A DNA stretch of 64,000 nt from Saccharomonospora marina XMU15 (GTDB lineage: Bacteria > Actinomycetota > Actinomycetes > Mycobacteriales > Pseudonocardiaceae), in the NCBI RefSeq assembly GCF_000244955.1, contig NZ_CM001439.1, forward strand, positions 5,834,527-5,898,526, written 5' to 3'. The notes beneath the pieces are model-generated. The model saw nothing but the letters and a program-made list of their open reading frames with translations, had not been told where the DNA came from and ran no database searches. Shown here one piece after another: positions 42,291 through 50,580 of the stretch (position 1 is its first letter; each line of letters opens with the position of its first letter). Position numbers and translations under genes: made by a program.

Positions 42291-42757
42291 AGTTCTTCGT
42301 CGATCACAACCTGAGCCCCCGGCTCCTCACCACGGTTTCCGCGCTCCATCGCGATCAAGAGTTCCGCTGCGCACGAGACGAGGGCTTCGCGTCCGAAGAC
42401 GACATCCCCCTGTTCGACAAGCTCTCAGCACGACAGTTCGATGCGATCATCACCCGTGACGGCAACCAACTCGTCGACCCTGACGAGCGGTCCGCGCTTC
42501 TGGAAAGCGGCTTGCACTGGCTTGGGGTCAGCGCCCCGAAGTCCGGTGGGCTGTTGGGTCTGGCGCTTGACTCGGCAGCCATCACCGTGGGGCTCACCAT
42601 CGTGCTGCCGGATCTCTCGGTGAAGCAGCGCGCAGTCCGTTTCCCAGCCGTGCCGCACCAATCTCAGCAGCGGGTCAGGCATATAGATCTGCTGCGTGAC
42701 ACCCGAGACCGCAGCCGAGGGACTGTCTCGCGCGCCGGCGACACGACGGACGGCTGA
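42287..42757 (+). CDS. DUF5615-like PIN-fold toxin
   Basis: 156 residues. The opening MKFFVDHNLSPRLL carries the first acidic residue of the PIN-like fold. IPLFDKLSARQFDAIITRD carries the typical ITRD strand of DUF5615. Members are predicted ribonucleases neutralised by DUF433 partners. The last 30-35 residues (after VRFPAVPHQSQQR) are basic and longer than the family's usual end, and may be a degenerated tail. Coupled to the antitoxin by an ATGA-type overlap. Confidence 0.75.
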   Translation: MKFFVDHNLSPRLLTTVSALHRDQEFRCARDEGFASEDDIPLFDKLSARQFDAIITRDGNQLVDPDERSALLESGLHWLGVSAPKSGGLLGLALDSAAITVGLTIVLPDLSVKQRAVRFPAVPHQSQQRVRHIDLLRDTRDRSRGTVSRAGDTTDG

Positions 42758-42822
42758 CAGCGACCCACCCGAGCTCGCAAAACCGCACGACTTCTGTCGG
42801 TGGCCCGCCCTACCCTGGCGAC

Positions 42823-43812
42823 ATGGCCGAATCCGACAGACAGGCCGAGCCGACGATCGCGGTGCGTGCCCGCGGTCTCGTCAAGACCTACGGCACTACC
42901 CGCGCGCTGGACGGGGTTGACCTCGACATCGCCGCGGGCCAGGTACTCGGGCTCCTCGGACCCAACGGCGCGGGCAAGACCACCACCGTGCGAATTCTGA
43001 CCACGTTGCTCAGGCCCGACTCCGGTCAGGCGTGGGTGGCGGGTCACGACGTACTCACCGAACCGGACGCGGTGCGGCGCTCCATCGGGCTTTCCGGGCA
43101 GTACGCCGCCGTCGATGAGAACCTCACCGGCTTCGAGAACCTCTACCTCGTCGGCAGGCTCTACGGCAGCGGCAAGGCGAAGGCCCGCAGGCGGGCGCGG
43201 GAGTTGCTGAGCCGGTTCCAGCTCGAGGAGGCGGCCGACCGCCCCGCCAAGGGCTACTCCGGCGGTATGCGGCGCAGGCTCGACCTTGCGGGCGCCCTCG
43301 TGGCCGAACCGAGGGTCGTGGTGCTCGACGAGCCCACCACCGGACTCGACCCCCGCGGCCGCCTCGAGATGTGGGAGGTCATCGAGCAGCTGAGGGCCAC
43401 CGGGGCCACCGTGCTGCTCACCACGCAGTACCTGGAGGAGGCCGACAGGCTGGCCGACTCCATCGTGGTGATCGATCGGGGAAAGGTGATCGCCCGCGGT
43501 ACCGCCGACCAGCTCAAGGAGCAGGTCGGCGGCGAGCGGGTGGAACTGGTGGTGGCTTCGGCCTCCGACCTCGACACCGCGGTGCGGACACTTCGCGAGG
43601 TCGGCTCGGGCGAACCCGTGGTGCACGAACCGGCCAGGAGGGTCCAGGTGCTCGTCGACACCGGCGCGAAGGCCCTCATGGAGGCGCTACGCAGGCTCGA
43701 CGCCGAGAGCGTCCCGGTACACGACGTCGCACTGCACCGCCCCACTCTCGACGACGTGTTCCTGTCGCTGACCGGGCACGGCGCAGGCGAGAAGGAGGGG
43801 GATTCCGAGTGA
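42823..43812 (+). CDS. ABC transporter ATP-binding protein, DrrA-like
   Basis: 329 residues: Walker A GPNGAGKTT, GLSGQYAAVDENLTG, signature YSGGMRRRLDLA, Walker B VVVLDEPTTGLDP, and LLTTQYLEEADRL. The C-terminal DUF4162-like extension (to HRPTLDDVFLSLTG) is typical of DrrA daunorubicin-resistance ATPases. It forms a two-gene exporter with the following permease (GTGA overlap). The exported compound is unknown. Confidence 0.88.
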   Translation: MAESDRQAEPTIAVRARGLVKTYGTTRALDGVDLDIAAGQVLGLLGPNGAGKTTTVRILTTLLRPDSGQAWVAGHDVLTEPDAVRRSIGLSGQYAAVDENLTGFENLYLVGRLYGSGKAKARRRARELLSRFQLEEAADRPAKGYSGGMRRRLDLAGALVAEPRVVVLDEPTTGLDPRGRLEMWEVIEQLRATGATVLLTTQYLEEADRLADSIVVIDRGKVIARGTADQLKEQVGGERVELVVASASDLDTAVRTLREVGSGEPVVHEPARRVQVLVDTGAKALMEALRRLDAESVPVHDVALHRPTLDDVFLSLTGHGAGEKEGDSE

Positions 43813-44624
43813 ACGGCGTCGCGAAGGTCTTCTCCGACAGCGGGGTCATCACCTGGCGCAACGTGATGAACGTTCGTCGCAATCCGGAGTGGCTACTGGG
43901 CGCCACGGCGTTTCCGCTGATGTTCGTGCTGATGTTCGCCTACGTGTTCGGCGGAGCCATCGGCGGGCCCGGCGGTGACAGCGCTGCCTACCGGGAGTTC
44001 CTGATCGCGGGCATCTTCGCGCAAACGGTGGCGTTCAACTCCTCCTACACGGTCATCGGCTTCGCCAACGACCTGCAGAAGGGCATCATCGACCGGTTCC
44101 GGTCGCTGCCGATGTCCCGGCTGGCCGTCATCGTCGGTCGCACCACGGCCGACCAGGTGCTCAGCGTCGTGGTGCTCCTCATCATGACGGTGGCCGGGTT
44201 GCTCATCGGCTGGCGGATCAACACCAACGTCGGCGACGCCGTGCTCGGCTACCTGTTGATCCTGCTCTTCGCACTGGCGATGTCCTGGGTGGGCGCCTAC
44301 ATCGGACTGATCTCCCGCAGCGTGGAGGTCGCCAACAGCGCGGGGTTGATCTGGATGTTCCCGCTGACGTTCATCTCGTCGGCGTTCGTCCCGCAGGAAA
44401 GCCTGCCGGGTGTGCTGGGCACCATCGCCGACTGGAACCCGTTCACGGCGGCTGTGAACGCGACGAGAGATCTCTTCGGCAACCCCAGCCCTCCCGGCTG
44501 GCCGGAACCGTCCGGTTGGCCCGCCGAGAACGCCGCCCTCTACGCGATAGTCAGTTGTGTGGTCATCATCGGCATCTTCGCGCCGCTGGCCGCATGGCGC
44601 TACGGAAAGGTGGCCAGCCGGTAG
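43809..44624 (+). CDS. ABC-2 type permease, DrrB-like
   Basis: 271 residues from GTG 43809. It has about six transmembrane helices with the ABC-2 family pattern: WLLGATAFPLMFVLMFAYVFGG, IIDRFRSLPMSRLAV as the coupling segment, and FPLTFISSAFVPQESLPG. It partners the DrrA-like ATPase for drug or lipid export. Confidence 0.86.
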   Translation: MNGVAKVFSDSGVITWRNVMNVRRNPEWLLGATAFPLMFVLMFAYVFGGAIGGPGGDSAAYREFLIAGIFAQTVAFNSSYTVIGFANDLQKGIIDRFRSLPMSRLAVIVGRTTADQVLSVVVLLIMTVAGLLIGWRINTNVGDAVLGYLLILLFALAMSWVGAYIGLISRSVEVANSAGLIWMFPLTFISSAFVPQESLPGVLGTIADWNPFTAAVNATRDLFGNPSPPGWPEPSGWPAENAALYAIVSCVVIIGIFAPLAAWRYGKVASR

Positions 44625-44636
44625 CCAGAAGCGCGG

Positions 44637-45287
44637 TCAGCGCAGCACACCGCGAACCGCGGCGGGAGCCTTGCGCTTGGCGTTGCGCTTGGCCACCTTG
44701 GCCGCAGCCTTCGCCGCCTTGGGACCCTTACCGGACTTCTTCCGCTTCGCCATGCCGGTAGCCTTGCCCGCCTTCTTGCCTGCCTTGCCCGCACGGCGCT
44801 GCACCGTGGTCGCGGTGTCCTGCATCTGCTGATTCATCTCGGCAGCGGCGTGCTTGGCGCGCCATCCCAGCGACGGCTTGCCGCCGGTGTCGGCCACGGC
44901 CAGCAGCAGGCCACCCGCAAGGCTCGCGTTCTTGATGAACTGAGTCAACTGCTGCTGCTTGGCCTGCTCGTCCTTCTCCTCCCAGAACGGGTGCGCGGCA
45001 ACGGTGGTCGGCACCAGGCTGCCGAGCAGGACCATCGCCGAGAGCCGCGGGAAGATGCCGAGGGCGAGCAGCGACCCGCCGAGGATCTTCGCGGCCGCGT
45101 CGACCTGCACCAGCGTCACCGGGTCCGTCGGTACCGAGGAGGGCAGTTGCTCTGCCTTCTCGCGCACGGTCCGGTCGACCAGCGGCTTGGCCACTTCGGC
45201 GTGCTGTTCCTTCATGCGCAGGGCGTTGATGCCGCCCGAGATGAAGATCGAAGCGAGGAGTGGGCGCGCCACCCTGCGGAGAATCAT
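44637..45287 (-). CDS. DoxX-family membrane protein with a Lys/Ala-rich C-terminal tail
   Basis: 216 residues. The first 150 form the four-helix DoxX domain: RPLLASIFISGGINAL, AAKILGGSLLALGIFPRLSA, and a final NASLAGGLLLAVADTGG. After it comes a roughly 60-residue tail rich in Lys, Ala and Arg (for example RRAGKAGKKAGKATGMAKRKK), resembling the tail of histone-like HupB or H1 proteins. The tail would be cytoplasmic and strongly cationic. A 22-bp inverted repeat lies upstream of its promoter region. DoxX function is loosely tied to redox stress. Confidence 0.8.
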   Translation of the reverse strand: MILRRVARPLLASIFISGGINALRMKEQHAEVAKPLVDRTVREKAEQLPSSVPTDPVTLVQVDAAAKILGGSLLALGIFPRLSAMVLLGSLVPTTVAAHPFWEEKDEQAKQQQLTQFIKNASLAGGLLLAVADTGGKPSLGWRAKHAAAEMNQQMQDTATTVQRRAGKAGKKAGKATGMAKRKKSGKGPKAAKAAAKVAKRNAKRKAPAAVRGVLR

Positions 45288-45363
45288 GTGTCCTCCTTGC
45301 TGTGCGGATTGGCATTACGCACCGGAAGCTACCCACTCCCGCTCGTCTTCACTCGTCTACCAA

Positions 45364-45385
45364 TTTCTAGTCTCAGAACTAGAAA
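45364..45385. promoter_or_regulatory. inverted repeat upstream of the DoxX gene
   Basis: TTTCTAGT (45364-45371) mirrors ACTAGAAA (45378-45385) over six bases. It lies 77 bp before the DoxX start and just after the GDPD stop; its low GC fits a regulatory site better than a terminator. Confidence 0.45.
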
Positions 45386-45388
45386 GCA

Positions 45389-46456
45389 CTAGCGACCGCT
45401 AGCGAAGGGCGGCCGCTTCGGATAAGCCTTGGGCAGCTTGAAACCGTGCTCCGCCGCCACCCGGCGAAGCCGGTCCGGATAGTCGGTGATGATGCCGTCC
45501 ACACCGTCCTCGATCAGCTTGTGCATCGTCGCCTCGTCGTTGATCGTCCATGGGACCACCGCGATGCCTGCCTCGTGCGCCTCGTCCACCAGTCGCTTCG
45601 TGGTGAACGGCACGTAGTCCGGGTCGCCGACGGTTCCGCCCTGCGGGTTGCCGTGCACAGGGGAAAGCGCGCTTGCCCCGAACGAGCGCACCGCCCGCAC
45701 CGGGCTACCGCCGAAGTCGTCGATGTCGAGCCCGCCGAGCCACGGTGACCTACCTGGCTGGCCCACCTGGAGGAATTCCGGCTGGGTCAGCGCGACCACG
45801 GGCAGCCAGGGCGCGCGCTCGCGGACAAGCATCAGCGCACCCCAGTCAAAGCTCTGGATGGTGACGTTGCGAGCGAAACCCGATCGTGCGACCTCCCGAA
45901 TGACCCGGTCGACGAACTGCTCGCGAGGAGCGGTCTCCTCCGGTGCGGCCGCCTCGACCTTCGTTTCGATGTTGAACCTCAGCCGCCACGCCCGGTGCTG
46001 CCTGGCGAGCTCGAACAACTCCGCAAGCGTGGGCATCCTGGCGCCGGGCGAGAGTTGCTGGTCGGGGTAGTTGGGCAGCCGTCGCGAGCCGCAGTCGAGG
46101 GTGCGCACCTGGGCAAAGGTCAGGTCCTTGATGTACTTGCCCGCGTAGGGATACTGCGGGTCGTTCGGCCACGCCGGGGCGGTGTCCACGCACTTGGCCG
46201 GGTTGATCCTGCGGTCGTGTGTGATCACCTCGCGACCGTCACGGGTGATCTGGATGTCCAGTTCCAGGGTGGTCACGCCGAGTTCCATCGCACGCGAGAA
46301 CGCGGCGAGAGTGCCCTCGACGGTCAGCCCGATCCCACCGCGGTGGGCCTGAATGTCGAAGTCCCGGTGGTTCGGCTTCGCCGCCGCCGTTGCGTTCGCG
46401 ACGAGAACGGCCACCAGGGCCGCGGCGATGGAGCCGAGTGCTCGTTTCACAGTCAT
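45389..46456 (-). CDS. secreted glycerophosphodiester phosphodiesterase
   Basis: 355 residues from ATG 46456 (GGGAGG seven bases before). The signal peptide (GSIAAALVAVLVANATAAA) precedes a GDPD TIM barrel. IQAHRGG carries the catalytic His, TLELDIQITRDG the metal acidic residues, and ITHDRRINP the second His. The end, WTINDEATMHKLIEDGVDGIITDYP, is diagnostic. It hydrolyses glycerophosphodiesters outside the membrane to glycerol-3-phosphate and an alcohol. Confidence 0.92.
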   Translation of the reverse strand: MTVKRALGSIAAALVAVLVANATAAAKPNHRDFDIQAHRGGIGLTVEGTLAAFSRAMELGVTTLELDIQITRDGREVITHDRRINPAKCVDTAPAWPNDPQYPYAGKYIKDLTFAQVRTLDCGSRRLPNYPDQQLSPGARMPTLAELFELARQHRAWRLRFNIETKVEAAAPEETAPREQFVDRVIREVARSGFARNVTIQSFDWGALMLVRERAPWLPVVALTQPEFLQVGQPGRSPWLGGLDIDDFGGSPVRAVRSFGASALSPVHGNPQGGTVGDPDYVPFTTKRLVDEAHEAGIAVVPWTINDEATMHKLIEDGVDGIITDYPDRLRRVAAEHGFKLPKAYPKRPPFASGR

Positions 46457-46569
46457 CTTCAACCTCCCGGCCGACCCTGACACGGGAGGATGACCGGAAG
46501 GCGAACCACGATCGAACGGCAGCGGGCGGGACACGCCGGTAGTGGTTTCTGGCGCAATATCGGCTTGGA

Positions 46570-46595
46570 GCTAGAAAAGCCAATAGTGTTCTAGC
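46570..46595. promoter_or_regulatory. inverted repeat immediately upstream of the ATPase start
   Basis: GCTAGAA (46570-46576) mirrors TTCTAGC (46589-46595) with a 12-base spacer containing AATAGTG, a possible -10. The element ends one base before the ATG, so a bound repressor would block a leaderless transcript. Confidence 0.45.
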
Positions 46596-46596
46596 G

Positions 46597-47793
46597 ATGG
46601 ACCCCGTGCGGAACCCGTTCGCCCCTGGCGCCGGTCAGCGCCCTCCCGAACTCGCGGGCCGGGAGCGTGAGTTGCAGGCCTTCGAGGTGGTGCTGGAGCG
46701 GGTCGCCCGTGGCAGGCCGGAGCGCAGCCTCGTGCTCACCGGATTGCGCGGGGTCGGCAAGACAGTGCTGCTGGGAGAGTTGCGTTCGATGGCGGTGCGG
46801 CGCGGCTGGGGCGCGGGCAAGGTGGAGGCACGCCCCGACGCGGCGCTGCGCAGGCCGTTGTCCGCGGCCCTGCACCGGGCGATCCGTGATCTCGCGGTCA
46901 GGCACCGCGCGCCCGACAGGGTGGACGAGGTGCTGGCGGTGCTGAAGGCGTTCGCGCTCAAGGCCGGCAACGCCGACGCCAAACTCCGCGATCGCTGGCA
47001 ACCTGGGATCGACGTACCCGCCGCGTCGGGCAGGGCCGACTCCGGAGACATCGAGATCGACCTGGTCGAACTGTTCACCGACGTCGCGGAACTGGCAGCC
47101 GACGTGGGCACGGGAGTAGCGCTGCTGATCGACGAGATCCAGGATCTGATGCCCGCCGACGTGTCGGCACTGTGTGCGGCGTGCCACGAACTGTCACAGT
47201 CCGGCGCGCCGCTCGTCGTCGTAGGAGCGGGGCTGCCGCACGTGCCGACAGTGCTGTCGGCGTCGAAGTCGTACTCGGAGCGACTGTTTCGCTACACCAG
47301 GATCGACCGGCTCGACCGGACCGACGCCGACCGTGCTGTGGTCACACCCGTCGAGCGCGAGGACGCCGAGATCAGCCCGAAAGCCCTGGACGCGCTGTTC
47401 GCGGCCTCCGGCGGGTATCCCTACTTCATCCAGGCGTACGGCAAGGCGGCGTGGGACGCCGCCCCCTCCAACCCGATCACGGAGGACGACGTGAACCTGG
47501 CGGCGCCGGAGGCGCAAAGCGAGTTGGCTGTCGGCTTCTTCGGGGCCCGCTACGAGCGGGCGACCCCTGCCGAGCGGGAGTACCTGCGCGCGATCGCGGA
47601 GTTGACCCAGGGCCGCGACGAAAGCGCGGGCACCTCCGACGTGGCGGTGTATCTCGGCCGCAAGCCGTCGTCGCTGTCACCGGCCAGGGACAGTCTGATG
47701 AAGAAGGGCCTGGTGTACTCGGCCGAGCGAGGCCACATCGCCTTCACCGTGCCCCACTTCGGCAACTACCTGCTGGGGCGTTCCGAAGATTGA
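46597..47793 (+). CDS. ORC/Cdc6-like AAA ATPase with winged-helix C-terminus
   Basis: 398 residues. The N-terminal ATPase has Walker A TGLRGVGKT (near residue 52) and Walker B ALLIDEIQDL (near 175). A sensor-like segment (PLVVVGAGLPHVP) and a lid with SGGYPYFIQAYGKAAW follow, as in archaeal-type/STAND-like ATPases. The C-terminal region (PAEREYLRAIAEL, SSLSPARDSLMKKGLV) is a winged helix. It is a single-gene unit of unknown role; DNA- or protein-remodelling is plausible. The gene is followed by an AT-rich stretch. Confidence 0.7.
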   Translation: MDPVRNPFAPGAGQRPPELAGRERELQAFEVVLERVARGRPERSLVLTGLRGVGKTVLLGELRSMAVRRGWGAGKVEARPDAALRRPLSAALHRAIRDLAVRHRAPDRVDEVLAVLKAFALKAGNADAKLRDRWQPGIDVPAASGRADSGDIEIDLVELFTDVAELAADVGTGVALLIDEIQDLMPADVSALCAACHELSQSGAPLVVVGAGLPHVPTVLSASKSYSERLFRYTRIDRLDRTDADRAVVTPVEREDAEISPKALDALFAASGGYPYFIQAYGKAAWDAAPSNPITEDDVNLAAPEAQSELAVGFFGARYERATPAEREYLRAIAELTQGRDESAGTSDVAVYLGRKPSSLSPARDSLMKKGLVYSAERGHIAFTVPHFGNYLLGRSED

Positions 47794-48012
47794 GGTCTAT
47801 TCCAAAATATAAAGTTGAAGCTATAGAGCGAAAGAGAGTCGCAGACACGCCCGACAGGACGACTCCGGCAAAAGACTGTGATCTAAGTTACACTCCTCGT
47901 GGGGTGTAACGCTGCGGAGCGCAGTGTCGATACCCCGAATGACCCCGTGATGCTGGCGGACCCCCGACCTGGCAGCATCACGGGGCTTCCACTTGTATGG
48001 ACCCATCCCGCG
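47794..48012. promoter_or_regulatory. intergenic region with palindrome and terminator hairpin
   Basis: No gene seen. The first 40 bp are unusually AT-rich. GTTACACTCC (47887-47896) mirrors GGGGTGTAAC (47901-47910), allowing one G-T pair, a possible operator. CCCCGTGATGCTG (47943-47955) pairs perfectly with CAGCATCACGGGG (47973-47985) and probably terminates one or both of the convergent genes. Confidence 0.5.
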
Positions 48013-48582
48013 TCAGTCGCGCCCCATCCGGTAAAACTCCGGGTTCGGGCGCAACGCGGTCAGGTGAGCCAGCCGGTTCGACATGGCGAACAGCGCGGTG
48101 ATCGAGCCGACATCCCAGATCTCGTCCTCGGTCAGCCCCGCCTCCCGTGCCGCCTCCAGCTGCCGTTCCCCGAACTTCGCCGAATCGTGCGCCAGCGCCA
48201 GCGCGAGATCGACGATCGCCCGCTGCCGCGGGTCCAGCTCCGCCTGCCACGGGTTACTCGCGACCCGGTCGGCAAGCTCGGGGTCCTTCGACCTGATCCG
48301 CAGGATCGCGCCGTGCGCGACCACGCAGTATGTGCAGTGGTTGGCGCCGGACGTCGCCACGACAACCAGTTCGCGTTCCGCCTTGCTCAGCCCGACGGAG
48401 CTGTTCATGAGCGCGTCGTGGTAGTCGAGAAATGCCCGCAACTCGTCGGGACGGTGCCCGAGTGCTCGGAAGATGTTGGGAACGAACCCCGACTTCTGCG
48501 CGATCTGCCCGATCCGCTCGCGCAGATCCTCCGGCAACTCCTCAGGCTCCACCGTGCCGAACCTGCTCACCTGCTCGCTCAT
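48013..48582 (-). CDS. AhpD-like carboxymuconolactone decarboxylase family peroxidase-related protein
   Basis: 189 residues from ATG 48582. The AhpD core has the catalytic CxxC with flanking His as NHCTYCVVAHG, preceded by LSKAERELVVVATSGA. A later segment, GLTEDEIWDVGSITALFAMSNR, is typical of the uncharacterised peroxidase-related subgroup. It is likely a thiol-dependent peroxidase or decarboxylase-fold protein; reductant unknown. Confidence 0.85.
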   Translation of the reverse strand: MSEQVSRFGTVEPEELPEDLRERIGQIAQKSGFVPNIFRALGHRPDELRAFLDYHDALMNSSVGLSKAERELVVVATSGANHCTYCVVAHGAILRIRSKDPELADRVASNPWQAELDPRQRAIVDLALALAHDSAKFGERQLEAAREAGLTEDEIWDVGSITALFAMSNRLAHLTALRPNPEFYRMGRD

Positions 48583-48622
48583 GGCTGCCACGCTAGCCCT
48601 GCCCTACCCCGGCTGTCGCCCT

Positions 48623-50269
48623 TCAATGCGGTGCCGCGATCGGGCGCAGGTCCTTGTCGCCGTCGTCGACGTGGTAGTCGGCCGGGTGGGTGGAGTCGAC
48701 GCCGTTGAAGGCGCGAAGCCACCTGGCGAGCACGGTGACGGCGACCGCGACCAGCAGGTTGGCCGCCAGCGCGACGATGCCGACGTAGATCTGCACCTGC
48801 GAGCCCGCGAACGGCTGCCAACCGAACAGGTTGAGTTTGTCCAACGGCAGCGCCGATCCACCGAAGTGCGCCTTTCCAGTGGCCGGATTCGGGATGCCGT
48901 ACAGCAGCAACAAGCCCCAGAACATGCCCGCGCACCAACCCGCGATCAGCCCGTACCGATGGAACCACCGCGTGTACAGCGAGATCGCCACCGCGGGCAG
49001 GGTCTGCAGGATGATGACTCCACCGATCAGTTGCAGATCGATGGAGAACTGCGGGTCGATGAACAGGATGAACGCGACGGCACCGAACTTCACGACCAGC
49101 GACGTGATCCTCGCCTGCCGCGCCTCCTGCGCCGGCGTGGCGGCACGGTTGACGAACTCCCGGTAGATGTTGCGCGTCCACAGGTTCGCCGCGGCGATCG
49201 ACATGATCGCCGCGGGTACGAGCGCGCCGATACCGATGGCCGCGAACGCCACGCCTGCGAACCAGGACGGGAACTGGTCGAGGAACAGCTTCGGCACGAT
49301 CGTGTTGCTGTCGGCCCGCCCGGTGGCCTCGTTGGTCAGCGCCTGCGTCCCGGCCGCCACAGCGGCGAAGCCGAGCAGCGCAAGCAGCCCGAGCAGCACC
49401 GAGTAGGCAGGCAACGCCGACATATTGCGCTTGAGCACGTCGCGGCTACGGGATGCCAGCACGCCCGTGGCCGCATGCGGGTACAGAAACAGCGCGAGCG
49501 CCGAGCCGAGCGCGAGCGTGGCGTACTGCAACTGGTTGTTCGCACTCAGCACGATGCCGTCGTTGGGGGAGGGCGTCTGCGCGAACTTGGCCTCGGCAGC
49601 CGAGAAGATGGTGTCCCAACCACCGAGCTTGGCGGGCAGGTACAGCACGGCAACGAAGATGACCACGTAGATCAGGAAGTCCTTGACGAACGCGATCAGC
49701 GCGGGCGCCCGCAGACCGGACTGATAGGTGTACAGGGCGAGGATGACGAACGCGATGAGCAGCGGCAGGTGGCCGAGCAGCCCGCCCGCGTTGAGCCCCA
49801 TCGTTCGCAGCACCGACTCCAGACCGACGAGCTGGAGCGCGATGTAGGGCATGGTGGCCACGATGCCGGTGATCGCCACGAGCGTCGCCAGCGTGGTCGA
49901 GCCGTAGCGGCCACGCACGAAGTCGGCGGGCGTGACGTAGCCGCGGGCCCGCGACACCGACCACAGCCTGAGCAGCGGCAGGAAGACCAGCGGGTAGGCG
50001 ATGACCGAGTAGGGCAGCGCGAAGAAACCCATCGCACCGGCACCGAAGAGCAACGCGGGGACCGCGACGAAGGTGTACGCGGTGTAGAGGTCTCCACCGA
50101 TCAGGAACCAGGTGATCCAGGAACCGAACCTGCGGCCACCCAGCCCCCACTCGTCGAGGTGGTCGAGTGTGCGGCCTGCCCGCCAGCGTGCCGCCAGGAA
50201 TCCGAGCACTGTCACGAGCAGGAAGAACGCGGTGAAGACGACCAGTTCGGTCCACTGCAGCTGATTCAC
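48623..50269 (-). CDS. sodium:solute symporter, monocarboxylate (MctP-like) type
   Basis: 548 residues from GTG 50269 with about 13 transmembrane helices. SSS-family blocks are present: FGSWITWFLIGGDLYTAYTFVA in the early helices, RGYVTPADFVRGRYGS in the loop, and GVAFAAIGIGALVPAAIMSIAAANL with RNIYREF. The DUF3311 partner gene upstream overlaps it by four bases, an arrangement typical of actinobacterial monocarboxylate transporters. Likely substrates are acetate, pyruvate or lactate. Confidence 0.87.
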   Translation of the reverse strand: MNQLQWTELVVFTAFFLLVTVLGFLAARWRAGRTLDHLDEWGLGGRRFGSWITWFLIGGDLYTAYTFVAVPALLFGAGAMGFFALPYSVIAYPLVFLPLLRLWSVSRARGYVTPADFVRGRYGSTTLATLVAITGIVATMPYIALQLVGLESVLRTMGLNAGGLLGHLPLLIAFVILALYTYQSGLRAPALIAFVKDFLIYVVIFVAVLYLPAKLGGWDTIFSAAEAKFAQTPSPNDGIVLSANNQLQYATLALGSALALFLYPHAATGVLASRSRDVLKRNMSALPAYSVLLGLLALLGFAAVAAGTQALTNEATGRADSNTIVPKLFLDQFPSWFAGVAFAAIGIGALVPAAIMSIAAANLWTRNIYREFVNRAATPAQEARQARITSLVVKFGAVAFILFIDPQFSIDLQLIGGVIILQTLPAVAISLYTRWFHRYGLIAGWCAGMFWGLLLLYGIPNPATGKAHFGGSALPLDKLNLFGWQPFAGSQVQIYVGIVALAANLLVAVAVTVLARWLRAFNGVDSTHPADYHVDDGDKDLRPIAAPH

Positions 50270-50493
50270 CGCTCGCCTCCTCTGCCCCGGGTGGCGAGGT
50301 AGACGATCGAGGTGCACAGCACCCCGACGGCGATGCCGACGAACTGGAACCAGTAGAAGAACGGCATCCCGAACAACGCGGGGGTCTCCCGGTTGAACAG
50401 TGGAGTGAACAGAACCCAGAACGGGATGAGCAGCAGCAGATTCCACGGGCTGAACCGCAGCCCCGAGCCCTTCCCAACCCTGTGCGCGGACAT
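50266..50493 (-). CDS. DUF3311 small membrane subunit
   Basis: 75 residues from ATG 50493, with two transmembrane helices (WNLLLLIPFWVLFTPLF and FFYWFQFVGIAVGVLCTSIVYL) and a basic C-terminus. DUF3311 proteins are regularly encoded just before SSS-type monocarboxylate transporters, and the stop overlaps the transporter's GTG. They may stabilise or regulate it. Confidence 0.85.
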   Translation of the reverse strand: MSAHRVGKGSGLRFSPWNLLLLIPFWVLFTPLFNRETPALFGMPFFYWFQFVGIAVGVLCTSIVYLATRGRGGER

Positions 50494-50580
50494 GCGCCTG
50501 GCCTCCCTTCCGCGTAACGACCGTGTCACGCGGCGTTGACCTTAAGTGGTCGACTGGGTCGCTCGGTAGGGTCATGCTCG

